A stretch of 33,286 nucleotides of DNA from Emiliania huxleyi CCMP1516 (GCF_000372725.1 NW_005201249.1:28724-62009); one strand, 5' to 3'; shown: positions 1 to 10,083, counted from the stretch's first letter. Notes: a model not told the origin generated them from the letters alone. Made by a program: numbers and translations.

Positions 1-2670
1 TCGCTGTCCTTTCCAGCATATTCACCCTTTGCACTAGCGGCTTCCGTTCCGGGCTCGTGCTGGTTTGTCATTGGCGCAGACATCACCTGCAACAACTTCT
101 CGTTCATCGCTGGCCAGTGGAATCACGACACCGATGGCGATGGCGACGCCGGCGGAACCTTGTGCGAGGACAGGGCGAATGACCTGGCCCGGCGGTGCGG
201 GATCGACTCTCACCTGGTGATCATGCACTTCAATCCACCCTCTCCGTCGCCACCCTCTCCGCCCTCTCCACCATCCCCACCATCCCCACAACCATTCGCA
301 TCGGCCCCGCCCTCAACGAGCCTCGCGGTCATTGCCATCCTTGCTGTGTGGGCAATTGGGTGGACGGCACAGTGGGCGGCGGGTCAACGCCGACAGCGGC
401 TCCTCAAGGCGTCACGCTCCAAAACAACAGTGGTCCGTCGCCCGAGGGAAGCGGCGGAGCGGCTGGCGGCGACGGCGGCGACGGAGCGGCTAGCAGCGGA
501 GGCGGGGGTGGAGGCGGAGGCAAAGCGGCTGGAGGCGAATCCGGAGGTGGAGCGGCTGGAAACGGAGGCGAAGCGGCTGGCGGCGGAGCGGCTGGCGGCG
601 GAGGCGGAGGCGGAGGCGAAGGCGGAGCGGCTGGCGGCGGAGCGGCTGGCAGCAGAGGCGGAGGCGAAGGCGAAGGCGAAGCGGCTGGCGGCCGAGGCGG
701 AGGCGGAGGCGAAGGCGGAGCGGCTGGAGGCGGAGGCGAAGCGGCTGGCGGCGGAGCAGCTGCTGGCAGCGGAGGCGGAGGCGAAGGCGAAGGCGGAGGC
801 GGAGCGGCTGGCGGCGGCAGCGGAGGCGAAGGCGAAGGCGGAGGCGGAGGCGGAGCGGCTGGCGGCAGACGCGGAGGCGGAGGCGGAGGCGGAGGCGGAG
901 GTGGAGGCGGAGCGGCTGGCGGCGGAGACGGCGGCGAAGGCGAAGGCGGAGCGGCTGGCGGCGGAGCGGCTGGCAGCGGAGGCGGAGGCGAAGGCGAAGG
1001 CGAAGCGGCTGGCGGCCGAGGCGGAGGCGGAGGCGGAGGCGGAGCGGCTGGAGGCAGAGGCGGAGCGGCTGGCGGCGGAGCAGCTGCTGGCAGCGGAGGC
1101 GGAGGCGGAGGCGGAGGCGGAGGCGGAGCGGCTGGCGGCAGACGCGGAGGCGGAGGCGGAGGCGAAGGCGGAGGCGGAGGCGGAGCGGCTGGCAGCGGAC
1201 GCGGAGGCGAAGCGGCTGGCGGCGGAACGGCTGGCGGCGGAGGCGGAGGTGAAGGCGGAGGCGGAGGCGGCGTGGCTGGCGGCGGAGGCGGAGGCGGAGG
1301 CGAAGGCTTGGGAGGAGCGGCTCGAGGCGAGGTTCGGCGAGGCTCTGAGCGAGGCGATGCAGCGCTGCCTCCTCAGCGAGGCGGAGGCGGATGCGCTGAT
1401 TGACCGGGTCGCGGCGGCGGCGGAGACGGCGGCACGTGCGGCGGTCCTACGGGAGGTGGCGGGCGAGCTGGTGGCGCGGCTGGCAAGTGCCAGTAGCGGC
1501 GGCGGGGTGGGAGGCGGTGCGGCGGAGGCGGAGCAGAGAGAGACGGGTGACGACGAGGTTGCGGCGCTCGTGGTGGACAGCGGCTCAGGCATGTGCAAGG
1601 CTGGCTTCGCCGGCGACGACGCGCCGCGCGCGGTCTTCCCCTCCATCATCGGCCGGCGCATGATCGGAGGGGCCGGCGCCGAGCTAGTGTACGTCGGGGA
1701 CGAGGCGCAGTCGAGGCGAGGCATCCTGACGCTCAAGTACCCGATCGAGCGCGGCATCGTCACCAACTGGGACAACATGGAGAAGATCTGGCACCACACC
1801 TTTTACAATGAGCTGCGCGTGGCACCCGAGGAGCACCCGGTCCTGCTGACCGAGGCGCCGCTCAACCCCAAGGCGAACCGCGAGAAGATGGCCCAGTTCA
1901 TGTTTGAGACCTTCAACGTGCCCGCCATGTACGTCGCCATCCCGGCCGTCCTCTCGCTGTACGCGTCGGGCCGCACCACGGGCATCGTGATGGACTCGGG
2001 CGACGGTGTCTCGCACACCGTGCCTGTCTACGAGCAGAACGTGCTAGCCCACGCCATCCTGCGGCTCGACCTCGCCGGCCGAGACCTGACCGACTGGATG
2101 GTCACGCTGCTAACCGAGGTTACCGCTCGCTACTCCTTCTTTACCCCTGCAGAGCGCGAGATTGCGCGCGACATCAAGGAGAAGCTGGCATACGTGGCGC
2201 TCGACTTTGACGCCGAGATGCAGACCGCCGCCTCGTCCTCGGCGCTCGAGAACTCGTACGAGCTACCCGACGGCCAGCTCATCACGCTCAGTGACCAACG
2301 CTTCCGCTGCTGCGAGGCGCTCTTCCAGCCTTCCCTCCTGGGGATGGCGCGGTCGGCGGGTGTGCACCAGATGGTTCACGACTCGATCACCAAGTGCGGC
2401 GACGATCTCCGCAAGGAGTTCTACGCCAACGTCGTCCTCTCGGGCGGCTCGACCATGTTCGCCGGCTTTGCGGACCGGATGTCCAAGGAGATCACCGCAC
2501 TCGCGCCCGCGTCGATGAAGGTCAGGATCATCGCGCCGCCGGAGCGCAAGTATTCGGTCTGGATCGGCGGGGCAATCCTGGCCTCGCTCTACACCTTCCA
2601 GCAGTCGTGGATGTCGAGGCAGGAGTACGACGAGTCGGGCCCGTCCATCGTGCACCGCAAGTGCTTTTAA
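1..2670 (+). CDS. Membrane-anchored coiled-coil-actin fusion protein (5' partial)
   Basis: One frame is open from base 1 to the stop at 2668-2670 (889 residues visible); the true start lies upstream. In order: a Cys-containing, probably extracellular segment (residues 1-78), a Ser-Pro-Pro repeat (about 79-98), a hydrophobic helix (about 105-124, [15 protein letters not shown]) followed by basic residues, an Ala/Glu/Lys/Arg/Leu coiled coil (about 144-490, [14 protein letters not shown] type), and a complete actin (about 519-889). The actin keeps its phosphate loops ([15 protein letters not shown]), the GGSTMFAG nucleotide loop and the C-terminus [11 protein letters not shown]. It is about 4 residues short in the DNase-binding loop, has Pro at the position of actin Gln137 (1942-1944) and Arg at His73 (1750-1752). 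Topology suggests the actin faces the cytoplasm. Domain calls are firm. A role as a membrane-tethered filament nucleator or cap is inference. Confidence 0.85.
430..1315 (+). repeat. GGCGGA-type coding minisatellite (coiled-coil region)
   Basis: Imperfect tandem repeat built from GGCGGAGGC and GCGGCTGGCGGC units. It encodes the coiled coil of the actin fusion in one frame, poly-Gly/Ala in a second and Ala/Ser on the opposite strand, so several long shadow frames stay open. Only the Ala/Glu/Leu frame joins the membrane helix to actin. Length variation between alleles is expected. Confidence 0.9.
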
Positions 2671-2995
2671 GGGCCGCCCCAAAAGCATGCGCGTGAACCG
2701 CGAGCGAGCGGCGGAAGCGGCAGAGGCGCATGGCGGTGACGCCGCGCGTGCGAGCTCCGAGGCGCATCGACAGTGGGAACTGGACACGCAGGCACGCGTG
2801 GCTTCGCGAGCCGAGGCGGCACGAGAGCGCAGCGTGCGTGAGTGGATCGACGAGCAGCGCTGCGCCCGGCGGGTAGCGGGGGGACTTTGGTGGCTGTGAT
2901 CGCCGCACTCGCCGCCCTGGGGAGCGGTTGAGGCAGTGGGTCAACCCCGAAGAGATACGTCCATGAGATACGTGCGGGAGCGCGCCTATTCCTGA

Positions 2996-3171
2996 GGGAG
3001 GGTGTAGAGGATGTAGAGTGTAGAGCGCTGTAGAGATGTAGAGATGTAGAGCGCTCTGGAGCGCTATAGAGCTGTAGAGCTCTACATCGGTGCGGGACGA
3101 ACCGTCTGCGTTGCAGAGCGATGTAGAGCGCGATTTTGCTGTAGAGTTTGTTGAGAGGCTCTACAGCAAAA
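2996..3171. repeat. TGTAGAG array ending in a perfect hairpin
   Basis: TGTAGAG and its complement CTCTACA recur about ten times. At 3134-3146 and 3159-3171 the arms TTTTGCTGTAGAG and CTCTACAGCAAAA form a perfect 13-base-pair stem with a 12-base loop. It lies about 460 bases past the actin stop. It could be a transcript-end or processing signal, or a relic of a mobile element; the sequence does not decide. Confidence 0.6.
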
Positions 3172-3460
3172 CCGCCGGGAAGGCACAGTGACTCAAAGAG
3201 AGGTCGAGCCGCACTATAATGGGGTGTCTCCGAGCTTACTGGAGCTCGGATGGACGGCCCTGACTTTCCCTGACACACAGAGAGTCACTCTGACGGCACA
3301 CAACACCCTATAACTGCGTCATGACCAGCAGCCTGCCATGCGTCGCGAAAACAAAGAAAGAAAAACAAGTGACCAAATTAGGAGGGATGGGAGGACGGCA
3401 CGCCGCCATGCAACAGGCGCCTGCGGCGCCGTGCTCAGGAGCTGCTGCTCCAACCTGCTC

Positions 3461-3955
3461 ACAATTGGTATGTATGTATGTGTGTATGTAGGAAGGTGAA
3501 GAACAATCAGGCTCGGACTGGACACCAACGCGGTATGGGTGGACGCTGGACAGATGATGACGACACGCACGAGCGACACACAGACACAAACAAGCTCACA
3601 AGAGTCAAGACACACAGCCAGCTGGCTGCCACACACCCTGAGTTGGCGTACACATAACTCGGGGCCACATCCTCCCTGTCGCCCCCCCCAGCACTCCACG
3701 GTGCCAAGAGTACAAACAAGGGCACAACAACACAACAGACGACAGGAAGTAACATGCGAGCCTAGAGCAGGCTTGCTCCACCTCTAGCAATCTCGCCGCC
3801 CGGCGAGGCACGGACGAGACCGTGTGTGGGGTCTTGTGAGGTGTCTATGGACGCCCCCTCACAGGCTAGCTGCCTACTGCTAGCCCTAACTCGGCCTCAT
3901 GGGAGATGTCAATTCATTGTATGAGTGTATGCGAGCGGAGGCGCATGTGCTAAAT
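3461..3955 (+). repeat. Interspersed repeat family, copy 1
   Basis: Matches 27344-27835 over its length. The first half shares 'aggtgaagaac..tcaggctcggactggacacc', the ACACACAGACACAAAC block, and 'gccagctggctgccacacac'. The second half keeps hairpins (around GAGCAGGCTTGCTC, and GGCTAGC...GCTAGCC). No coding capacity or transposase is visible. Both full copies sit upstream of a gene on the same strand (carbamoyltransferase here, subtilase at the other), so it may be a non-autonomous element that lands in promoters. Confidence 0.8.
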
Positions 3956-3989
3956 CTAGGCCGCACGTCGTGGCACTATGACGGAGGTA

Positions 3990-4060
3990 GACAATTGGTA
4001 CGGTACAGGTAGGTAGGTAGTAAGGTGAAGAACAGCCAGGCTCGGACTGGACACCACGGT
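3990..4060 (+). repeat. Partial copy (5' part) of the same interspersed repeat
   Basis: Begins ACAATTGGTA, as copy 1 does at 3461, and repeats the 'ggtgaagaac.gccaggctcggactggacacc' block before breaking off just upstream of the carbamoyltransferase ATG. A start codon in it (4025) is in frame with the gene, so an alternative N-terminus of 23 residues is possible but looks repeat-derived. Confidence 0.65.
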
Positions 4061-4093
4061 ACAGCATCGAAGAAAAAGAAGAAAATCGGGCCC

Positions 4094-7000
4094 ATGCTGG
4101 CCGTCGCCACGCTCAGCAGCACGCTCAGCAGCGTTCTGGCCGTCACCACGCCTCCCCGGCTCGTCGTCGGGCTCAACAAGTACTCGCACGACGCCGCAGC
4201 CACGGTGCTCGACGCAAACAGCGGCCGCGTCCGCTACTCGGCGGCACGGGAGCGGCTCACCCGCAAGAAGCACGACGGCGGCGGCTGCGGTGCCCTCGTG
4301 GCGGCCGGCGTCGCCAGCGCGGGTGGAACGCTATGCGACGTAGCCGCCGTCGTCGCCAACAACCATCATGCGCCCATCGCGCCGCTCGAACGCCGGCTCG
4401 CCGCGTGGGCGGAGAGCTCGAACGCCGGCGATGAGATGATTAGCCGGCTCGACGTCGCGAACCTGCTGCCGGAGGTGCCGCGCCGCATCGAGATCTCGCA
4501 CCATCTCGCGCACGCTGCGGCCGCGTCGGCGACCGCGCCTTTTGACTCCGGCCTCGTCGTTGTCATGGACGGGATGGGTGAGCGGCGAAGCGACCTGGTC
4601 GGCCGGGCGGCCGGCGCGGCGCCGCTGGACAGGGTGGACTACTCTGCGGCCGAGTGGCCCGAGTACGTGAGCGACGCGCTGCTGCCTGGCTACGACACGT
4701 GCGTGCAGGCCGGTGCCGCGGCGAGCGACGCCGCGCGCGAGTCCGAGTCGGCGTGACCTCTTCGAGACGGTGGTATTGCGACAAGGAGGAGCCTTCCCTG
4801 AACCGTCTCGGAACCTTCCTGCAGGCGTACCTCTTCGAGACGGTGGCGGCGAGGGGCGGGAGGAGGCGGCCGCGGCTGCAGAGAGGGAGAGGTGGAGGAA
4901 GGGGGGGGGAGGCTCACGCGGCCCGTGAGTCTGGTCGAAGCCCCTCCCCTGCAGGCACCGCGTGCTGCGGCCCGTGTAATCTCCCCACATCTCCCCATAT
5001 CTCCCCACACCTGCAGGCACCGCGTGCTGCGGCCCGTGTACAAGCGGTGGGCCGCCGAGACGTCCCAGCTCGGCTTCTCCGACTGGTACCACGACTTCGA
5101 CGGGCTCGGCGCCGCCTCTTGCCCCACGTGGCGCCGCTCCGAGGCGAGCCGACCGTCCCGGAGCCTGCTCCGAGTGTCGCCGCGTAGGAGGCGTCTACTC
5201 GCGCGTCGCGGCGCACGTGTTTGGCGACTGGAACACGTGCGGAAAGGCGACGGGGCCCTCGCCCCGCGATCTCGACCGATCTCTCGGCCAATCTCGGCCA
5301 ATCTCGGCCAATCTCGGCCAATCTCGACCGATCTCTCGGCCAATCTCGGCCAATCTCGGCCGATCTCGGCCGATCTCGGCCGATCTCGGCCAGATCTCGG
5401 CCGATCTCTCGCCAGGTGATGGGTCTCGCCCCTTGGGTGCGCGGCTGGGGCGGCGAGGCGACCGCGGGCGAGGCGGTGCGCGGCGCGGCTTGGGGCGCGG
5501 TGACGGCGGCGGAGTGGGCTTGCGACGCGGCGCGCGACAGCCGAGATGGAGCCGAGATGGAGCCGAGATAGAGCCGAGGTGGAGCCGAGATAGAGCCGAG
5601 ATAGAGCCCTGTTAAGTCCGACATGCGGCCGAGATACCGCCGAGTGGGGCGGCGCGGAGCGCGAGAGCGAGGGGAGGCGGCGTGAGAGAGCGGAGTGTGT
5701 GTAACGTGAGGGTGGGCACGTGAGGGCGTGGCGCGGCGGCTGCTGCGCGCGGCTCTGCATGCGGCTCTGCATGTTGCTGTGCTGCTGCTCGGCTGCTGCT
5801 GTGGCTCGGCACGCTGCCCTGCTCGAGTAGGCGCGCGAGCTGAAGGCGGTGCCCACTCTCTGCTCCGGCCGGCTGCTCCGCGACGACAACACGCCGGGCG
5901 ACTTCGCTGTCCGCTCGGCCGAGCTGGAGAAGTACCTCTCGGGCCCGGCTCAGCGGGGTGCGGGCCCAGCCTGGTCTGACCCGCGGCGGCGAGCGGCGGC
6001 GGCGGCGCTGTCCGCGGCTGTGCAGCGCGACCTCGAGGCGTGCGCGACCGACTTCCTCGCCACGCTTCGGAGCATCCACGCGCCGTGCGGCGAGCGGCTC
6101 GCCATCGCGGGCGGCGTCGGCTTGAACTCGGTCTTGAACGGCATCACGGCGGCCGAGGGCCGTAGGGGAGTGTCTCGTCGCTGCGAGGGCGGGGGCGGCG
6201 TCTCTTCACGCCAACGAGCTGTGAACACAGGCGGATTCGACGACGTTTGGGTCCCGTCGGCGCCTGGAGACGACGGGATCGCCCTCGGGTGCGCCGCGTT
6301 TGGCGCAGCGCTCCTCGACGGCGCATACGGGAGTGAGGCGGCGGCGGGGGCGGCGGCGGCGGGGGCGGCGGCGGCGGCTGCGGCGGAGGCGGAGGCGGCG
6401 GAGGCGGAGGCGGAGGCGGAGGCGGAGGCGGAGGCGGAGGCGGCAGAGGCGAGGGCGGCAGAGGTGGGGGCCAGAGCGGCGCCGTCGCCCTACGGCGGCA
6501 CCGCGCACCCGCCGGGTGCTGTCGAGGCGGCGCTCGAGGAGTACGCTGGCTTCGTGGAGGCGGAGTGGCTGACCGAGGCGGCCGCCATCGAGCGGACCGC
6601 CGCCTCGCTCGCCGCGGGCGAGATACTGGCCTTGTGGGCGAGCGGCGGCGCCGAGTACGGCCCGCGCGCCCTCGGCCGGCGCTCGATCGTCGCCGACCCG
6701 CGAAACGCCGCCGCAGTCGACCGACTCAACCGGCTGGTCAAGAAGCGGGAGCCCTTCCGGCCGTTTGCGCCGTCGGTGCGTCTCGGCCCCGCAGCAGGCG
6801 AGGGCCTCCGCTACGACCAGCTTCTCTCTCGCGCCCCCTCTGCAGGTGCTCGCCGAGCACGCCGGAGAGTGGTTCGAGGGCGAGCCGCCGCCGTCCTCCT
6901 GCTAGACCTCTCCTCCACCTCTCCTCCACCTCTCCTCGAGCCGCCGTGCAGGCGTGCCGCCGTCGGGCTCTCCCTACATGTCCTTCGCGCTGCCGTGCAA

Positions 7001-8121
7001 GCGGCGCGACGCTATCCCGGCCGTGTGCCACGTCGACGGCTCCGCGCGGCTCCAGACGGCGAGCGGCGAGGCGGAGGCCGCGAACGCCTGAGCACCTGAG
7101 CAGCGCCTCTTCACCGCGCATCCGCGTGAACAGGTGGGCGGCGAGGCGGACCCGCGCTGGCGCGCGCTGATCGCCGCCTTCTTCGCTCTCACCGGCGTGC
7201 CGCTGGTGTGCGCTCCGCACGACCGCACGCGCCAGAGCCGCGGTGCCACCTCGGCGGACTTGACTTGCTCGCCGCAGGTGCTCAACACGTCCTTCAACAC
7301 GCGCCCGGCGGAGCCCATCGTAGAAGGGCCCGCCAACGCGCTCGCCGCCTTCCTACACGTGGCGTCCGAGGCGAGCGGGGGCGAGGCGGTGAGCGGCGGC
7401 GAGGCGGCCAGCGGTGCCGGCGGCAGCGCGCAGGGAGGTGCAGAAGAGGGTGCGGAGGAGGAGAGTGCGGAGGAGGGCGGCATCGACCGGCTGCTGCTGC
7501 TGCTTGGCGATGGGCGGGCGGCTCTCGTGCGCGCGCGACGTTGCCCGCTCGCCGCCGCGGGAGCAGCGGCTGCCATCGCTCGGGCCGGGGAGGCTGGCGA
7601 GGCGACGCGGCCTGGCTCGGCCTCCGACGCGCTCTGTGAGGCGGTTTCCTTCACGGCGCCACGCTGCGAGCAGGCGCGGCTCGGCGGGCTGCGCGCGACG
7701 CGGCGGCCGGGCGTGCGCCGTTTCGTCTCGAGGATTGGCGCGCGCGAGTCGGGCGAGACGACCGCGGTGCAGCTGCGGTCGCCGCCCGACGGCGGGGGGG
7801 AGGAGTGGGCGGACGGCGCGGCGGGCGAGTGGCTCGCGGCCGACGGCGACGCGGCGGCCGCCGAGACGTTCACGCCCGACGCGCCGCGGGAGGCGCGCGA
7901 GCACCGCTCCATGGGCGGCCGTGCGGGCGGCGAGATCTCTCACACCGGGCTGGTGTGAGCAGGCGTGGGTCGAGCTGGGCGACGAGCTCGAGCTTGCGGC
8001 GCTCGAGCTGTCCGACGGCGCGGAGGTGGCCGACATCGCCCAGGCACTCGACGCGCCGCCCGACGAGGTGGCCGCCGCGCTGCGCTCGCTGTGGAAGCGG
8101 CGCTTCGTCGCACTGGAGTGA
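4094..8121 (+). CDS. NodU/TobZ-family carbamoyltransferase, 12 exons
   Basis: Likely transfers a carbamoyl group from carbamoyl phosphate to an unknown acceptor. Exons: 4094-4750, 4825-4868, 5017-5108, 5188-5246, 5416-5529, 5831-6158, 6231-6775, 6846-6879, 6952-7070, 7134-7205, 7278-7892, 7963-8121 (sum 946 codons, frame kept throughout). The Kae1-like N-domain shows [24 protein letters not shown] and VMDGMGE; spliced pieces restore [28 protein letters not shown] and [15 protein letters not shown]. The YrdC-like C-domain shows [38 protein letters not shown] and [13 protein letters not shown]. Beyond the family core is a C-terminal extension of about 230 residues ending in a small winged-helix/PqqD-like stretch. 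An Ala/Glu insert (6331-6465) interrupts the middle. The start at 4094 gives a hydrophobic N-terminus. Nine of eleven introns begin with GC. Family call is firm; some exon ends are hand-picked. Confidence 0.85.
4751..4846 (+). repeat. Direct repeat: start of intron 1 copies start of exon 2
   Basis: 4751-4773 (gcgtgacctcttcgagacgg...) and 4825-4846 (gcgtacctcttcgagacggt...) match except for one inserted base; the offset is 74, the length of the intron. Exon 2 reads AYLFETVAA in the gene frame, while the copy at 4751 meets a stop (TGA) at once, so removing the intron restores the frame. Confidence 0.85.
4949..5040 (+). repeat. Perfect 30-base direct repeat across a 3' splice site
   Basis: 4949-4978 and 5011-5040 are identical (CTGCAG, then GCACCGCGTGCTGC, then GGCCCGTGTA), offset 62. 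Both include an acceptor CTGCAG|G. Splicing from the proposed donor at 4869 to the first acceptor reads into TAA within 9 codons. Splicing to the second (5016) gives [11 protein letters not shown], which fits the family, so the second should be the productive one. Confidence 0.9.
5273..5412 (+). repeat. Intronic tandem array of AATCTCGGCC (about 10-base unit)
   Basis: About twelve copies of AATCTCGGCC/GATCTCGGCC fill intron 4 of the carbamoyltransferase gene (5247-5415). The core ATCTCGGC is the exact complement of the core of the array in the next intron. Confidence 0.9.
5536..5612 (+). repeat. Intronic tandem array of GAGCCGAGAT(A/G) (about 11-base unit)
   Basis: About six copies in intron 5 (5530-5830), with further GCCGAGAT copies near 5625. 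GCCGAGAT is the reverse complement of ATCTCGGC in intron 4, so exon 5 (5416-5529) is bracketed by inverted arrays. Confidence 0.85.
6331..6465 (+). repeat. GGCGGAGGC coding minisatellite in the carbamoyltransferase gene
   Basis: Encodes an Ala/Glu stretch inserted between the [18 protein letters not shown] motif and the C-terminal domain. The unit is the same as in the actin fusion gene. Confidence 0.85.
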
Positions 8122-8351
8122 CAGAGGGAGACCGTGGCGAGCCGCGAGCGCCACGCCTGCAGGGCTCAGCCCGAACCCAGGCCGTATCTTTCGAAAGAAA
8201 AAGGACATAATAGTGAAAGAATTAGTTTGCTTGTTTACACTTTCTCCCGAACCCAGCCCTCGGTGTGTTTTGCCGCGAATTCCATGCAGCATGGCAGGCA
8301 TGCAGCCTGCTATGACTATCACTATGTGTGCTATTGCGTATTGGCCTATTG
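8122..8351. other. Convergent intergenic spacer
   Basis: Lies between the 3' ends of the carbamoyltransferase gene (+) and the HET-like gene (-). It is AT-richer than its surroundings. I see no gene and no clear polyadenylation signal in it. Confidence 0.6.
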
Positions 8352-9865
8352 CTAGTACGTCACATCCTTCACCAGCTTGTTGATCGAGAGGATCTTTGGG
8401 AGCTGCATCTCCTTGTCGGACTCGTTGGTCACGGTCACGTCGGGGTCCGACAGCACTTCATATGCCTCTAAATACGACTTCTTCGCCCACATCTTGATCA
8501 AGCTGTCCTTGAACTCGATCGGAGCGTTGTGGATGTTTCGAACAGTGCACCGCCGTGCCGCCTCAGGCGCAGGGCGAATGCCCTCGTCCGAAGCCTGCTG
8601 CATCGAAAGCCAAGCCTCGAACTACGAACATGGCGGTCCGTGTCAGAGCGCCTCTGGGCAGGGGAAGAGGTAGAGAAGTGTGAGGCAGCACAGCGGCGAG
8701 AGCGAACGCCTGCGTCCAGAAGCGCGACATGTACGAGAGGTCGAGAAGGATGAGGACGGAGGCGCCGAGGTACAAAGTGTTGATTCTCCCCATCATCGCC
8801 TTGAATTCCAGCCTCTCCTCGAGGCTCCGTTCCTGTCTGGGCGTTTTTTGTGGCATGCACCTGCACGGAACCAGATGGCGAAGCTGAGCTCCCGTGAAGG
8901 GCCGAGAGGAAGAGCGAGGGGGGGGGGGGGGGCATACCAGTAGTCAAACCACACCCACTCGACGGCAGGGTTCGCCTCCAGGTAGCGCTTGACCTCCCGC
9001 AGCTGCACCCCTTTGGTGTCGGGCGACTCTGGCGTCTCCCACCTGTGCGAAATGGCGAGGTACTTGCCCAAATCATCTCGCGTCGCTCCAGCCACCCGTC
9101 CCGCCCGCGGAGCTCCTGCATGACTGGCAGGATCTTCTGGGTGGACTCGCGAAGCTTGGCGGCCGACACAAAGTAGAAGGTGCTCTCTGCCTCGAACTTG
9201 GCCCGCATCAGCTCCTCCGCCTCTACGTTGTGTCGCCTTGTACTTGGTGTCGCCGTCTTCTCCGGCGCCACCTTCGCCGCATCACTCTTGTAGGGATCGC
9301 CGAAATAACACGGCATGACCAACTTGCCCGGGTGCTCAAGCGCGACGGGAAGGTTCGCGAAGATAGTGCTGTAGGTCCAATCGGTGATGCGCAGCAGCTC
9401 GATGCAAGTCTCGACGCCGCATACCGGGTTTAGCAGCGACATGCCAAATGCAGCCCAGAATGCACTTAAAAGGAACGTGATGAGACCGATCATCTCAGAG
9501 GCCGCAATAAGGTAGTTGGTCACTTGCGGCAATCCCCCAATGACGTAATAGCAAGCATTTGCGCACTCATTGTTGGAAAAGCGGCATAACGACCTGCATA
9601 ACATGTGGAACCAGCCGCCGGACACGTACCGTATGAGGCCGATCACGAAGTGGTTGAGGAAGACCGGGATCGCGAACACGACCACGAGGAACCACTTGAC
9701 TCCTGTGTAATATGCAAACGTTGGGCTGCTGTCGTTGCGCCGTGCCCACTGCCGCCACGTGCGGCGCGGCGTGTCCGGTGCCTCGCAGCATCCTCCGCAG
9801 CAGGACAAGTCAACGTCCTTCTCGAGGTCAGGCTGCTTCTCCCCGAGGAGGTCTTGGCCTATCAT
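8352..9865 (-). CDS. Two-helix membrane protein with HET-like (ISHRW...DYWCMPQ) domain; one frameshift
   Basis: Exons on the minus strand: 9865-8938, 8860-8710, 8621-8352 (about 449 residues if one missing base is allowed). The N-terminus has a Cys cluster (SCCGGCC, about 21-27) and hydrophobic helices at about 58-78 and 115-145. The C-terminal half carries YLAISHRWETPESPDTKGVQL, then FDYW|CMPQ across intron 1, RFWTQ|FEAWLSMQ across intron 2, and a VTVTNESDKEMQLPKI tail. This resembles the fungal heterokaryon-incompatibility (HET) fold, which is related to TIR, as found in large algal families. Between about 9060 and 9105 the frame shifts by one base, from MQELRGRDGWLERRE to DDLGKYLAISHRW; exon lengths agree with exactly one lost base. 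It is either a sequencing error or a recent pseudogene. Intron 1 uses GT, intron 2 GC. A defence or signalling role is inference. Confidence 0.75.
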
Positions 9866-10083
9866 GTGTTGGCTTCTCGGTCTCTGCAGCGGCGATGTGC
9901 ATTCCGATCCTCCTGTGGCGGGAACGTTACATGTCGTCAGATTAAAATAAAAACTAATTAGCGGCCTGTGGAGCTGGGAAGAGACCGCCGCGAGCGGCGT
10001 GGCGTGGAGCGGTTGAGCCCTAAAAGTTTAAGATATTTTGCGCAAAAGATCGCGTTGCTCTTGCGGCAAGACCAGGGAGCGAT

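Larger units (their letters stand above)
2671..4093. other. Intergenic, repeat-rich; no gene recognised
   Basis: Between the actin fusion and the carbamoyltransferase gene. It holds a TGTAGAG-rich stretch with a hairpin (2996-3171), a full copy of an interspersed repeat (3461-3955) and a partial copy (3990-4060). A 70-codon charged frame at 2687-2899 has no support beyond being open. Confidence 0.6.

Noticed and set aside
384..1799. Long minus-strand Ala/Ser frame and plus-strand poly-Gly frame (195-1403) across the minisatellite
   Set aside because: Triplet-multiple repeats stay open in all frames; only the Ala/Glu/Leu frame links a membrane helix to actin.
2687..2899. 70-codon charged frame after the actin stop
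   Set aside because: Short, no domain, no splice evidence; high GC makes such frames common.
5273..5612. Possible CRISPR-like array
   Set aside because: The 10-11-base units are contiguous without unique spacers and lie in introns of a eukaryotic gene.
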